Shown here one piece after another: positions 1-10,887 of a DNA stretch of 64,000 nt. This DNA is from Onthophagus taurus. Taxonomy: Eukaryota > Arthropoda > Insecta > Coleoptera > Scarabaeidae. Position numbers and translations under genes: made by a program. The notes beneath the pieces were generated by a model. That model saw only the letters and a program-made list of their open reading frames with translations, did no database searches and was not told the DNA's origin. Location: contig NW_027248940.1 of NCBI RefSeq assembly GCF_036711975.1, positions 2,046,001-2,110,000 of the forward strand. Direction: 5' to 3'. Position 1 is the first letter of the stretch. Every line of letters begins with the position of its first letter.

Positions 1-1128
1 GCGTTAAATTCTATTATAAGTAGAAAATTAAAGGTGATAGAGAAAAAGGTTTCCCATAAAAATCGATGATAATGAATCAAGATAACATAATCTATTAGCA
101 ATGTTATCATAGATATCATCATTTCTTAGGTTCAACCCAGGATTTCTCAAAATATCAAAATTGACAATCATCTGCGTTAAATTCTATTATAAGTAGAAAA
201 TTAAAGGTGATAGAGAAAAAGGTTTCCCATAAAAATCAATGATAATGAATCAAGATAACATAATCTATTAGCAATGTTATCATAGATATCATCATTTCTT
301 AGGTTCAACCCAGGATTTCTCAAAATATCAAAATTGACAATCATCTGCGTTAAATTCTGTTATAAGTAGAAAATTAAAGATGATAGAGAAAAAGGTTTCC
401 CATAAAAATTGATGATAATGAATCAAGATAACATAATCCATTAGCAATGCTATCATAGATATCATCATTTCTTAGGTTCAACCCAGGATTTCTCAAAATA
501 TCAAAATTGACAATCATCTGCGTTAAATTCTGTTATAAGTAGAAAATTAAAGATGATAGAGAAAAAGGTTTCCCATAAAAATTGATGATAATGAATCAAG
601 ATAACATAATCCATTAGCAATGCTATCATAGATATCATCATTTCTTAGGTTCAACCCAGGATTTCTCAAAATATCAAAATTGACAATCATCTGCGTTAAA
701 TTCTGTTATAAGTAGAAAATTAAAGATGATAGAGAAAAAGGTTTCCCATAAAAATTGATGATAATGAATCAAGATAACATAATCCATTAGCAATGCTATC
801 ATAGATATCATCATTTCTTAGGTTCAACCCAGGATTTCTCAAAATATCAAAATTGACAATCATCTGCGTTAAATTCTGTTATAAGTAGAAAATTAAAGGT
901 GATAGAGAAAAAGGTTTCAGATAAAAATCAATGATAATGAATCAAGATAACATAATCCATTAGCAATGCTATCATAGATATCATCATTTCTTAGGTTCAA
1001 CCCAGGATTTCTCAAAATATCAAAATTGACAATCATCTGCGTTAAATTCTGTTATAGGTAGAAAATTAAAGGTGATAGAGAAAAACACAATTTCTTAGGT
1101 TCATGCCAGGAAATCTCAAAATATCAAA
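1..1128. repeat. 173-bp satellite array
   Basis: Tandem units starting GCGTTAAATTCT lie at 1, 174, 347, 520, 693, 866 and 1039, an exact 173-bp period. The last unit is internally deleted and decays near 1128. Units differ by only a few substitutions, so the array is young or homogenised. Each unit contains the dyad GATAACAT/ATGTTATC around a 12-nt loop. The array runs off the left edge of the window. Confidence 0.97.
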
Positions 1129-1139
1129 TATTAATAGAT

Positions 1140-1262
1140 TGTTTTAAAAGTGCCTTCGACGCATTAACTAAAGAAAAGTTAGATAACGTATTCTCGACAC
1201 TACAAAAGTGCATGGAGTCAACCATGATAGCCTCAGCAGGCAACAGCTATAAAATTGAATAA
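1140..1262 (+). pseudogene. Possible transposase C-terminal relic
   Basis: A 40-codon open stretch ends at TAA 1260-1262. It contains the string LDNVFSTLQKCM followed by a lysine- and tyrosine-containing tail. This resembles, from memory, the C-terminal end of transposase-like proteins common in insect genomes, but I cannot assign the family. It begins at the broken end of the 173-bp satellite, has no initiation codon of its own and no upstream domain. It is either a transposon end or chance. Confidence 0.3.
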
Positions 1263-1562
1263 ATTTGAATCTGAGCATGCTACAGAAAAACTTTTCGAAC
1301 GAAAATTGTAGCAAATTGTATTCTTAACAAAGTTGCTCTCTTATGCTTTTGCTCTCAGACGCATGTATATCGAAAAAAAATGAAGATTCATCAATAATGA
1401 AAAGCTTCGCCATGAAGGGCGTTTATATTGAACCAGCTGAATTGTATTTAAATGTGTAAAATTTTCATTAATGTATGTTTAAATTAAATTACAAACTGAA
1501 TTACTAATTTTACAAATACAAACATTTCCAAAGTTTTGTATACCATAATTTGGAACAGAGGG
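1263..1562. other. Intergenic, nothing recognised
   Basis: AT-rich sequence without a supported gene or repeat. It lies between the transposase-like relic and the point in intron 3 where the reverse-strand P450 fragment loses similarity to its paralogues. None of P450 exons 4-7 could be found here on either strand. Confidence 0.6.
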
Positions 1563-2237
1563 AGTAATAAATTAAAAAAACGCACCAACAGTTTGGTCAA
1601 AGGTGAAATCCTCCAAAATGTGGACAACCTCGGTTGATTCGTTATCTATTTCATCCTTGAGTTTATCAATAAGTCCATCGGCGTGTTTATTAAAAAGTTT
1701 ATTATTATCGAGGATGTTTTTGTAGTCGAGGGTTGGATTTAAAAGTTTTCTTTGTCGCCTCCATTCGTCGCCTTTTAATAAAATAAATCTTTGAATTAAA
1801 ATAATTTAAAAAATTTTTTTTTTACCATTTACGACAAGCACAGAATTCCCCACGACGTTGTTTAACGTTGCTGAAAACAAAAACGGCTTATTTATGTGTT
1901 TTGGAGAGCTCAAAATAAGAGAAAATATTTTTGGATCCGTTGTACAAAGCGCTGGGATTGGCCCAACCATGGTAAAAAAGCTTTTCCCCATCTTTTCAAC
2001 TTGCGCTTTAAACACATAGTAAATATCTAAAAAGGTGTGGTTAAAATAATTTTTTTTTGGTAATTTTAAACACTTACCGACGTTATTTCGCACTTTGTAA
2101 GTGATCCCTAAAATGGGAAATTGGGGCGTGGAAGGGAATATTTTTAAATGATTTCGATATGAGTAATATGTATAGTACCACCATAATGGTAGCGAAATAA
2201 TCGCTACGATTATCGCAATTGCTAACTCAACAAACAT
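1563..2237 (-). pseudogene. CYP4-like P450, 5' fragment (exons 1-3)
   Basis: Three reverse-strand exons are recognisable: 2237-2078, 2026-1826 and 1771-1586. They are joined by GT-AG introns of 51 and 54 nt in the same phase-1 positions as the two complete paralogues in this window. Exon 1 gives an N-terminal membrane anchor (IIVAIISLPLWWYY) and the proline-rich hinge; exon 2 ends before the helix C block; exon 3 carries GDEWRRQRK with the WxxxR heme-propionate contact. No stop or frameshift is visible in the three exons. Similarity to the 51-kb copy continues a few bases into intron 3 (to about 1563) and then stops, and exons for the I-helix, ExxR and heme-binding Cys are absent. It is therefore a truncated gene rather than a functional P450, although its own TATA-containing promoter is retained. 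Confidence 0.9.
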
Positions 2238-2385
2238 TTTATATAAGAGTAAGCTTAAGAATTAATGATGGTTTTTATACATAAATTGGTTCATTGAGGT
2301 GTCAACTTTGAACTGGGGCATTATCACGATTGCTTAGGGTCAAAAAAACAGTTTTATCTCCAAAATTTTTCTTAATTTATTATTT
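2238..2385 (-). promoter_or_regulatory. P450 fragment promoter region
   Basis: Reading the reverse strand, TATAAAAAC (2279-2271) lies 34 nt before the ATG at 2237. About 110 nt upstream of the ATG is the block GATAAAACTGTTT (2358-2346) followed by a TTTGACCCTAAGC-like sequence. The same block precedes both complete P450 genes (35367 and 51223), so it may be a conserved promoter element or simply shared duplicated flank. Confidence 0.6.
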
Positions 2386-2439
2386 TATGTATACATTTTT
2401 ATTAAAATATTATGAAGTAAAAAAATTGGATCTGAATAA

Positions 2440-2997
2440 ACTTTTAATCGATACACACATAATAAATTATGTTATATCCAACAAGGGCAATATGGATAAA
2501 TGCTAAAACTTAAAATTAATAGAATATTTTATAAAACGTATTAATTTAATTGATAACATTTACTTAAAAAATCATCTATTAACTAATGGGGTGTTTATCT
2601 TTAAGGAAAAACAAAAACAATAATAATAAATACACAGATATATTCAATTCAATTCTTTTATTGTTTACGAAAAGTAAAATATTCCATAGATAAAGAAATC
2701 ATTAAACACGTCCATATTAATTTCCTCTTTAAATATGGTAAGTTTATAATTTTATCTCCACTGGGGGTATTATTTCATGGAAAATTTTTTTATTCAATTA
2801 AATAAGTAGATTTGTGTAATTTTTATCTTGTTTAGTCTTTGGTTTCATCAATGTCAATGTTATTCTAAAGTTGTTTTGTTAAATTCAGATTAATTTATTT
2901 GTATTGGTTAGTACATTTATTCGGAATTAACGAAAATATTTTTTTATTAATCAAATTAATACCACTTGGTATTAAAAATCGTTCCGAAACGATTTAA
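2440..2997. repeat. Dispersed repeat, copy C
   Basis: AT-rich sequence shared with 16195-16611 and 45620-46119. Recognisable blocks include TTAATTTAATTGATAACATTTA and GTCTTTGGTTTCATCAATG. In the other two copies it adjoins a reverse-strand RT relic; here only the non-coding part remains and it runs into the 363-bp satellite at 2998. Confidence 0.75.
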
Positions 2998-5900
2998 ATG
3001 AATTTTATAGCGAATTTTGAAAGTTATCGATGAAAATTGTAACATCGAAAATCTTATCAAAGTTGGTTCAATGGAAAGAGGACACTCTTATTAACACTTT
3101 GCGAAATTTTCATACTCATATTCCAAGAACTGGATTTTATACGAATTTTTAAAACTTAATCGGCAAAATTCGAAAAAATTGTCGATTATTTTAAAAATTT
3201 ATTTCTCAAAAACTAAAAGCGATTTTTCAAAACGGCTCGTTGCATTAAAAAGAGGACACTTTAATTAATAATTGGTGATATTTCCACAATGATCCTTCAA
3301 GAAATGGATTTTATAGCGAACTTTGAAAATTATCGATGATAATTGCAACATCGAAAATTTTATCAAAACTTCAAATATTGTTTTTTCAAAAACTAAAAGT
3401 TATTTTTCAAAACGGATTGTTTTATTGGAAAGAGGATACTCTTATTAACATTTTGGGAACTTTTCATACTCATATTCCAAGAAGTGGATTTTTTAGGAAT
3501 TTTTAAAACTTAATTGGCAAAAATTGCAAAATTCGAAAAAATTGTCGAACATTTCAAAAATTTATTTCTCAAAAACTAAAAGCGGTTTTTCAAAACAGCT
3601 TTTTGCATCAAAAAGAGGATACTTTAATTAATAATTGGTGATATTTCCCCAAAGATAATTCAAGAAATGAATTTTATAGCGAATTTTGAAAATTATCGAT
3701 GAAAATTGCAATATCGAAAATTTTTTCAAAACTTCAAATATTGTTTTCTCAAAAACTAAAAGTTATTTTTCAAAACGTGTTGGTTTATTGGAAAGACGAC
3801 ACTCTTAGTAACACTTTGGGAAATTTTCATACTCCTGTTCCTAGACATGGATTTAATACGAATTTTTAAAACTTAATCGGCGAAAATTGCGAAATTCGAA
3901 AAAAGTGTCGATCATTTCAAAAATTTATTTCTCAAAAACTAAAAGCGATTTTTCAAAACGGCTTGTTGCATTAAAAAGAGGATACTTTAATTAATAATTG
4001 GTGATATTTCCACAAGGATCGTTCAAGAAATTAATTTTATAGCGAATTTTGCAAATTATTGATGAAAATTGTAACATCGAAAATTTTATCAAAATTTCAA
4101 ATATTGTTTTCTCAAAAACTAAAAGTTATTTTTCAAAACGTGCTGGTTCGTTGGAAAGAGGACACTCTTATTAACACTTTGGGAAATTTTCATACTCATA
4201 TTCCAAGAACTGGATTTTTTAGAAATTTTTAAAACTTAATCGGCGAAAATTGCAAAATTCGAAAAAATTGACGAACATTTCAAAAATTTTTTTCTCAAAA
4301 ACTAAAAGCGATTTTTCAAAACGGCTTGTTGCATTAAAAAGAGGATACTTTAATTAATAATTGGTGATATTTCCACAAGGATCCTTCAAGAAATGAATTT
4401 TATAACGAATTTTGAAAATTATCGATGAAAATTGCAATATCGAAAATTTTATCAAAATTTCAAATATTGTTTTCTCAAAAACAAAAAGTTATTTATCAAA
4501 ACGTGTTGGTTCATTAAAAAGAGGACACTCTTATTAACACTTTGGGAAATCTTCATACTCATATTCCAATAAGTAGATTTTATACGAATTTTTAAAAATT
4601 AATCGGCGAAAATTGAAAAATTCGAAAAAATTATCTATCATTTCAAAAATTTATTTCTCAAAAACTAAAAGCGATTTTTCCAAACGGCTTATTGCATTAA
4701 AAAGAGGATACTTTAATTAATAATTGGTGATATTTCCACAAGGATCCTTCAAGAAATGAATTTTATAGCGAACTTTGAAAATTATTGATGAAAATTGCAA
4801 CATCGAAAATTTTATCATAACTTCAACTATTGTATTCTCAAAAACAAAAAGTTATTTTTCAAAATGGGTTGGTGCATTGGAAAGAGAACACTCTTATTAA
4901 CACTTTGGGAAATTTTCATACTCATATTCCAAAAAATGGATTTTATACGAATTTTTAAAACTTAATCGACGAAAATTGCAAAATTTGAAAAAAGTGTCAA
5001 TCATTTCAAAAATTTATTTCTCAAAAACTAAAAGCGATTTTTCAAAACGGCTTGTTGCATTAAAAAGAGGATACTTTAATTAATAATTGGTGATATTTCC
5101 ACAAGGATCCTTCAAGAAATGAATTTTATAGCGAATTTTGAAAGTTATCGATGAAAATTGCAACATCAAAAATTTTATCAAAACTTCAAATATTGTTTTC
5201 TCAAAAACAAAAAGTTATTTTTCAAAATGGGTTGGTGCATTGGAAAGAGAACACTCTTATTAACACTTTGGGAAATTTTCATACTCATATTCCAAAAAAT
5301 GGATTTTATACGAATTTTTAAAACTTAATCGACGAAAATTGCAAAATTTGAAAAAAGTGTCAATCATTTCAAAAATTTATTTCTCAAAAACTAAAAGCGA
5401 TTTTTCAAAACGGCTTGTTGCATTAAAAAGAGGATACTTTAATTAATAATTGGTGATATTTCCACAAGGATCCTTCAAGAAATGAATTTTATAACGAATT
5501 TTGAAAATTATCGATGAAAATTGCAATATCGAAAATTTTATCAAAACTTCAAATATTGTTTTCTCAAAAACAAAAAGTTATTTTTCAAAATGGGTTGGTT
5601 CATTGGAAAGAGAACACTCTTATTAACACTTTGGGAAATTTTCATACTCATATTCCAAAAAATGGATTTTATACGAATTTTTAAAACTTAATCGACGAAA
5701 ATTGCAAAATTTCAAAAAAAGTGTCAATCATTTCAAAAATTTATTTCTCAAAAACTAAAAGCAATTTTTCAAAGCGGGTTGTTGCATTAAAAAGAGGATC
5801 CTTTAATTAATAATTGGTGATATTTCCACAAGGATCCTTGAAGAAATGAATTTTATAGCGAATTTTGAAAGTTATCGATGAAAATTGCAACATCGAAAAT

Positions 5901-8408
5901 TTTATCAAAACTTCAAATATTGTTTTCTCAAAAACTAAAAGTTATTTTTCAAAACGGATTGGTTTATTGGAATGAGGACACTCTTATTAACATTTTGGAA
6001 AATTTTCATATTCATATTCCAAGAAATCGATTTTATACGAATTTTTGAAACTTAATCGGCGAAAATTGCAAAATTCGAAAAAATTGTCGAACATTTCAAA
6101 AATTTATTTCTCAAAAACTAAAAGCGATTTTTCAAAACGACTTGTTGCATTAAAAAGAGGATACTTTAATTAATAATTGGTGATCTTTCAACAAGGATCC
6201 TTCAAGAAATGGATTTTATAGCGAATTTTAAAAATTATCGATGAAAATTGCAACATCCAAAATTTTATCAAAATTTCAAATATTGTTTTCTCTAAAACTA
6301 AAACTTATTTTTTAAAACGTGCTGGTTCGTTGGAAAGAGGACACTCTTATTAACACTTTGGGAAATTTTCATACTCATATTCCAAGAAATCGATTTTATA
6401 CGAATTTTTAAAACTTAATCGGCGAAAATTGCAAAATTCGAAAAAATTTTCGATCATTTCAAAAATTTATTTCTCAAAAACTTAAAGCGATTTTTCAAAA
6501 CGGCTCGTTGCATTAAAAAGAGGATACTTTAATTAATAATTGGTGATATTTCCACAAGGATCTTTCAAGAAATGGATTTTATAGCGAATTTTGAAAATTA
6601 TCGATGAAAATTGCAACATCGAAAATTTTATCAAAACTTCAAATATTATTTTCTCAAAAACTTATTTTTCAAAACGTGCTGGTTCGTTAAAAAGAGGACA
6701 CTCTTATTAACACTTTGGGAAATTTTCATACTCATATTCCAAGAAATGGATTTTATACGAATTTTTGAAACTTAATCGACGAAAATTGCAAAATTCGAAA
6801 AAATTGTCGAACATTTTAAAAATTTATTTCTCAAAAACTAAAAGCGATTTTCCAATGCGGCTTGTTGCATTAAAAAGAGGATACTTTAATTTATAATTGG
6901 TGATATTTCCGCAAGGATCCTTCAAGAAATGAATTTTATAGCGAATTTTGAAAGTTATCGATGAAAATAGCAACATCGAAAATTTTATCAAAACTTCAAA
7001 TATTGTTTTTTCAAAAACTAAAAGTTATTTTTCAAAACGTTTTCTTCATTGGGAAGAGGACACTCTTATTAACACTTTGGGAAATTTTCATACTCATATT
7101 CCAAGAAATCGATTTTATACAAATTTTTAAAACTTAATCGGCAAAAATTTCAAAATTCGAAAAAATTGTCGATCATTTCAAAAATTTATTTCTCAAAAAC
7201 TAAAAGCGATATTTCAAAACGGCTTTTTGCATTAAAAAGAGGATACTTTAATTAATAATTGGTGATATTTCCACAAGGATCCTTCAAGAAATTAATTTTA
7301 TAACGAATATTGAAAATTATTGATGAAAATTGCAACATCGAAAATTTTATCAAAACTTCAAATATTGTTTTCTCAAAAACTAAAAGTTATTTTTCAAAAC
7401 GGATTGGTTTATTGGAATGAGGACACTCTTATTAACATTTTGGAAAATTTTCATACTCATATTCCAAGAAATCGATTTTATACGAATTTTTGAAACTTAA
7501 TCGGCGAAAATTGCAAAATTCGAAAAAATTGTCGAACATTTCAAAAATTTATTTCTCAAAAACTAAAAGCGATTTTTCAAAACGACTTGTTGCATTAAAA
7601 AGAGGATACTTTAATTAATAATTGGTGATATTTCCACAAGGATCCTTCAGGAAATGAATTTTATAGCGAATTTTGAAAATTATCGATGAAAATTGCAACA
7701 TCCAAAATTTTATCAAAACTTCAAATATTGTTTTCTCAAAAACTAAAAGTTATTTTTCAAAACGTGTTGGTTTATTGGAAAGAGGACACTCTTATTAACA
7801 CTTTGGAAAATTTTCATATTCATATTCCAAGAAATGAATTTTATACGAATTTTTAAACTTAATTGACGAAAATTGCAAAATTCGAAAAAATTGTCGAACA
7901 TTTCAAAAATGTATTTCTCAAAAACTAAAAGCGATTTTCCAAAGCGGCTTGTTGCATTAAAAAGAGGATACTTTAATTAATAATTGGTGATATTTCCACA
8001 AGGATCCTTCAAGAAATGAATTTTATAGCGAATTTTGAAAGTTATCGATGAAAATTGCAACATCGAAAATTTTATCAAAATTTCAAATATTGTTTTCTCA
8101 AAAACTATAAGTTATTTTTCAAAACGTGCTGGTTCGTTGGAAAGGGGACACTCTTATTAACACTTTGGGAAATTTTCATACTCATATTCCAAGAAATGGA
8201 TTTTATACGAATTTTTGAAACTTAATCGGCGAAAATTGCAAAATTCGAAAAAATTGTCGAACATTTAAAAAATTTATTTCTCAAAAACTAAAAGCGATTT
8301 TTCAAAACAGCTTGTTGCATTAAAAAGAGGATACTTTAATTAATAATTGGTGATATTTCCACAAGGATCCTTCAAGAAATGAATTTTATAGCGAATTTTG
8401 AAAGTTAA
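2998..8408. repeat. 363-bp satellite array, internally dimeric
   Basis: About 15 units. The marker ATTGGTGATATTTCC recurs at 3271, 3633, 3997, 4360, 4723, 5086, 5449 and 5813, a period of 362-364 bp. Each unit is two diverged halves of about 181 bp. Both contain TCTCAAAAACTAAAAG, and 40 nt after its start comes ATTGGAAAGAGG in one half and ATTAAAAAGAGG in the other. Both array ends fall in the same phase, at AATGAATTTTATAGCG. The first unit is internally deleted. There is no coding content. Confidence 0.96.
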
Positions 8409-8472
8409 TGGGTTAATATCCGACCAAAGTCAGCTATTTGCCGGATATCCGTTCCACCGCTAATTAATACTG

Positions 8473-8513
8473 TTTACTTGTTATTTGTTACTTGTTACTT
8501 GTTACTTGTTATT
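8473..8513. repeat. TTACTTG microsatellite
   Basis: About five tandem copies of a 7-bp TTACTTG motif, with TTATTTG variants at the ends. It lies just outside the 363-bp satellite and beside the start of the GCCTCGG minisatellite. Confidence 0.8.
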
Positions 8514-8666
8514 TTATAATATTTGAATCACTGCTTTACTTCTAATTTTTTAGCTTCTAATTTATTGCATTGTAATACCTAAGCCACTGCCTCGGCAGCA
8601 CAGTTGCCTCGGATTTTGATGATACAGTAATGATTTATAGAAATCTTTACCTATTATTTTATAATA
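8514..8666. repeat. GCCTCGG minisatellite, left part
   Basis: AT-rich DNA with repeated blocks of the type CACTGCCTCGGCAGC..TTGCCTCGG followed by TTCTAATAA. It is interrupted at TA 8665-8666 by the mariner derivative and resumes at 9568. A related longer stretch lies at 17280-17790. Confidence 0.7.
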
Positions 8667-9567
8667 CAGGGTGCGGCAAAACTCCCTCCCTAATTTGAAA
8701 GTTGAATACAAAACAGATGGTACAAATTAACGAAACTGTATTAACATGAATGGAATCTGCAGAATAGGAAGTTACGTTATTATGTTTTACAAGTTTCTCT
8801 TTTTGAACAGTATATCGCTCAAGTGTTTTCCTTCGTTATCAATGCATTGCCTAATGCGAGTTCGGAAGTTCGCTATTACTCTAATCTACATTTCTTGAGG
8901 AATACGAGCAATCTCTTCTTGAATCGTTTGTCGTAGGGCTGGCAGAGTCCTAGAACGATGTTTGTAAACTTCAGCCTTAACAAATCCCCATACAAAAAAA
9001 TCACAGAGAGTAAGGTCTGAAGATGGTACTGGCCAGTGGATGTCTCCGCGCAAAGACATCAAGCATTCTGGGAACAGCTGCCTCAGTTCTTGAAAAGATC
9101 TCCTGCTTGAGTGAGCAGTGGCCCCGTTCTACTGAAGCTACATATCCTGTTGAATCTGTACCGCATTGAATAGTGGTGCCATAAAAGTTTGAGGCATTCC
9201 AATATATCGATCCGAGTGAACAGTCACTGCCACTCCTCCTTCTTCAAAAAAGTACGGGCCGATGATCCCGACACTGTTAATCACTCACCACACGACAACA
9301 CGTCTACTATGTAGAGGCTTTTCATGGAGTTCCCGAGGGTTTTGTGCACTCCAATAACGGTAACTTCCGAACTCGTATTCGGCAATGCATTGATAACGAA
9401 GGAAAACACTTGACCGATATACTGTTCAAAAAAAAAGATACTTGTAAAACATAATAACGTAACTTCCCATTCTGTAGATTCCATTCGTGTTATTACAGTT
9501 TCGTTAATTTTTGCCATCTGTTTTTTATTCAACCTTCAAATTAGAGAGGGAGTTTTGCCGCAACCTG
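8667..9567. mobile_element. Palindromic mariner-like derivative
   Basis: A 901-bp element begins CAGGGTGCGGCAAAACTCCC and ends with its inverse, flanked by TA on both sides. It is inserted in the GCCTCGG minisatellite. The terminal inverted repeats are unusually long, about 204 bp (8667-8870 and 9362-9567), and each encodes the C-terminal end of the transposase. The right end is therefore an inverted copy of the element's own 3' end, replacing the original 5' half. The middle retains part of a reverse-strand transposase. It could move only if transposase were supplied from elsewhere. Confidence 0.85.
8790..9275 (-). pseudogene. Mariner-like transposase remnant
   Basis: Reverse-strand remnant of the C-terminal half of a DDE transposase. 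Visible blocks in order are IIGPYFFEEGG, TVHSDRYIGM, NGATAH, HWPVPSSDLTLCDFF and the tail FRTRIRQCIDNEGKHL. These match the usual mariner/IS630 order: strand ending in FFE, the second catalytic block QQDGATAH, the SPDLxPxDFFLWG block and a GGHL-type end. The second catalytic Asp reads Asn (NGATAH), in-frame stops lie just before it and after IPQEM, and the N-terminal DNA-binding half is missing. The gene is dead. Frame and order leave little doubt about the superfamily; the exact lineage is not resolved. Confidence 0.8.
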
Positions 9568-9790
9568 TACTTCAATCACTGCCTCGGCAGCTTCGCCGCC
9601 TCGGTTTCTAATAAAATATTAATAATAAAAAGTAACCATCATTTCCTGTTTTGTCACACTTGAGCTATTGTACGTTTACTGTATAGAAAACCTTTACTTA
9701 TTATTTTGTAATACTTCATCTATTGCCTCGGCAGCTTAGTTGCCTCAGCTTCTAATAACATATTAACCTTAAAAACAATTTTTTATATAT
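9568..9790. repeat. GCCTCGG minisatellite, right part
   Basis: Continuation of the minisatellite after the mariner insertion, with TGCCTCGGCAGCTTCGCCGC and TGCCTCGGCAGCTTAGTTGC blocks, each followed by TTCTAATAA. The join across the element (TTTATAATA then CTTCAATCACTGCCTCGG) reads like an uninterrupted unit. Confidence 0.7.
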
Positions 9791-10761
9791 TAAATTGAGA
9801 GTTCTGGACCAGAAGTTGCTCCATGTGTGACATCATGCTCCAATGTAAAAAGGATAGGGAGAGTGACCAACCTAAATCTGGGGGAAGAAATAAGGTTGGT
9901 ATTTGAAAAGTAACTATAAGCTGGTGATTTTTTAAAAAGTAAATAAAATATGCAATTGTTCTGCCATATAAATTTACTTCTTACTTTAGAGAATTTCTTA
10001 CGTAATTTTCGTAATCCATCTTAGAAAACAGGATTTTTAAATTTAACACTTCAGAAAATTTTTGAATACAAACAAATGTTGCTATGTTTATTTGAATTAA
10101 ATAAAATATATATGAACGCCATCTATCAATAATTTATTAAGACATTTAATAATAATATTAAATATTAATTACAAAAGTGAAATAATGCAATCTATTCCAA
10201 CTTTCGTGTGAAACAAATATAAATTAAATAGTTCAACAAATGTATTTGTTTCAAACATCAGAAATATGTTACTTTAATTTTTAGTTATAATTTACAGGAA
10301 ACTGTAAATTTAATTTCTTTGACGACACTAAAAAAACGTTTATTTTTAGCTTTATTCTAAAACAATTAGAAATAGACCTGTGAAACCCTATATTTTTGTA
10401 ATCAGAAAAAAATAACGAATTTAATAAGCGAATAATCAGTGGTTGTTTCCATTTAAAAAAACGAAAATTGTGATAATATCTCAAAATCTAAAACCGAAAA
10501 ATTTTTTTTGACTACGTCATGAAATTCTCTGTAAAAAAGTGTCCATATAATGTCTTAGTTATAATACTCCACCAATAAAAACAAGCAAGATAATTGCACT
10601 TGTTGGTTTTACGATATTTTCAATTTTGGTCTCTAGGGGAAAAACAAAAGACGATAGCGCTTTGAGGTTTTCGGCATTAGCAGTTTCTCGAAAAACGAGA
10701 TCATGACATGTAAGCTACTTTTCGGAGCCTATTCGGACATCGAATTTGAACCACCCTGTAC
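9791..10761. other. Mostly unannotated; inverted-match end at 9855
   Basis: No gene is supported. At 9855-9877 lies TAGGGAGAGTGACCAACCTA and a further AAT, which matches the reverse complement of 16148-16170 at 22 of 23 positions. A CCACCCTGTA string near 10751-10760 resembles the end of a TA-inserting MITE, but no partner end was found. Confidence 0.5.
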
Positions 10762-10887
10762 ATGTTAAGAGATACCTCAAAATCTTTTATACAGCGCATT
10801 AATACTTGTAGAGGAGAAAATGGGCGGCGTTTTGAACAACTTCTAAATATTAATCAGATTAATACCTACTTGTTGAGCAACGTTTAG
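10762..10887 (+). pseudogene. Transposase C-terminal relic (mariner/Tc1 type)
   Basis: A 41-codon open stretch contains SFIQRINTCRGENGRRFEQL. This fits the common C-terminal pattern of mariner-type transposases, an RhxxCIxxNGxHFEhLL end. No catalytic part is present upstream, where the sequence is interrupted by a CCCTGTA-type element end. It is far too short to be functional and the match is to a short pattern only. Confidence 0.4.

Noticed and set aside
1..1128. 173-bp array as a CRISPR array
   Set aside because: Units are contiguous copies without unique spacers, and the whole context is eukaryotic.
2998..8408. Hammerhead ribozyme in the 363-bp satellite (GATGA .. CGAAA)
   Set aside because: The invariant CTGATGA core is not complete and the bases between the two blocks cannot form a stem II. 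No other catalytic core was seen in the arrays.
9281..9532. 83-codon reverse-strand frame in the mariner derivative
   Set aside because: It is the antisense of the duplicated transposase C-terminus in the right inverted arm, so it is a shadow frame.
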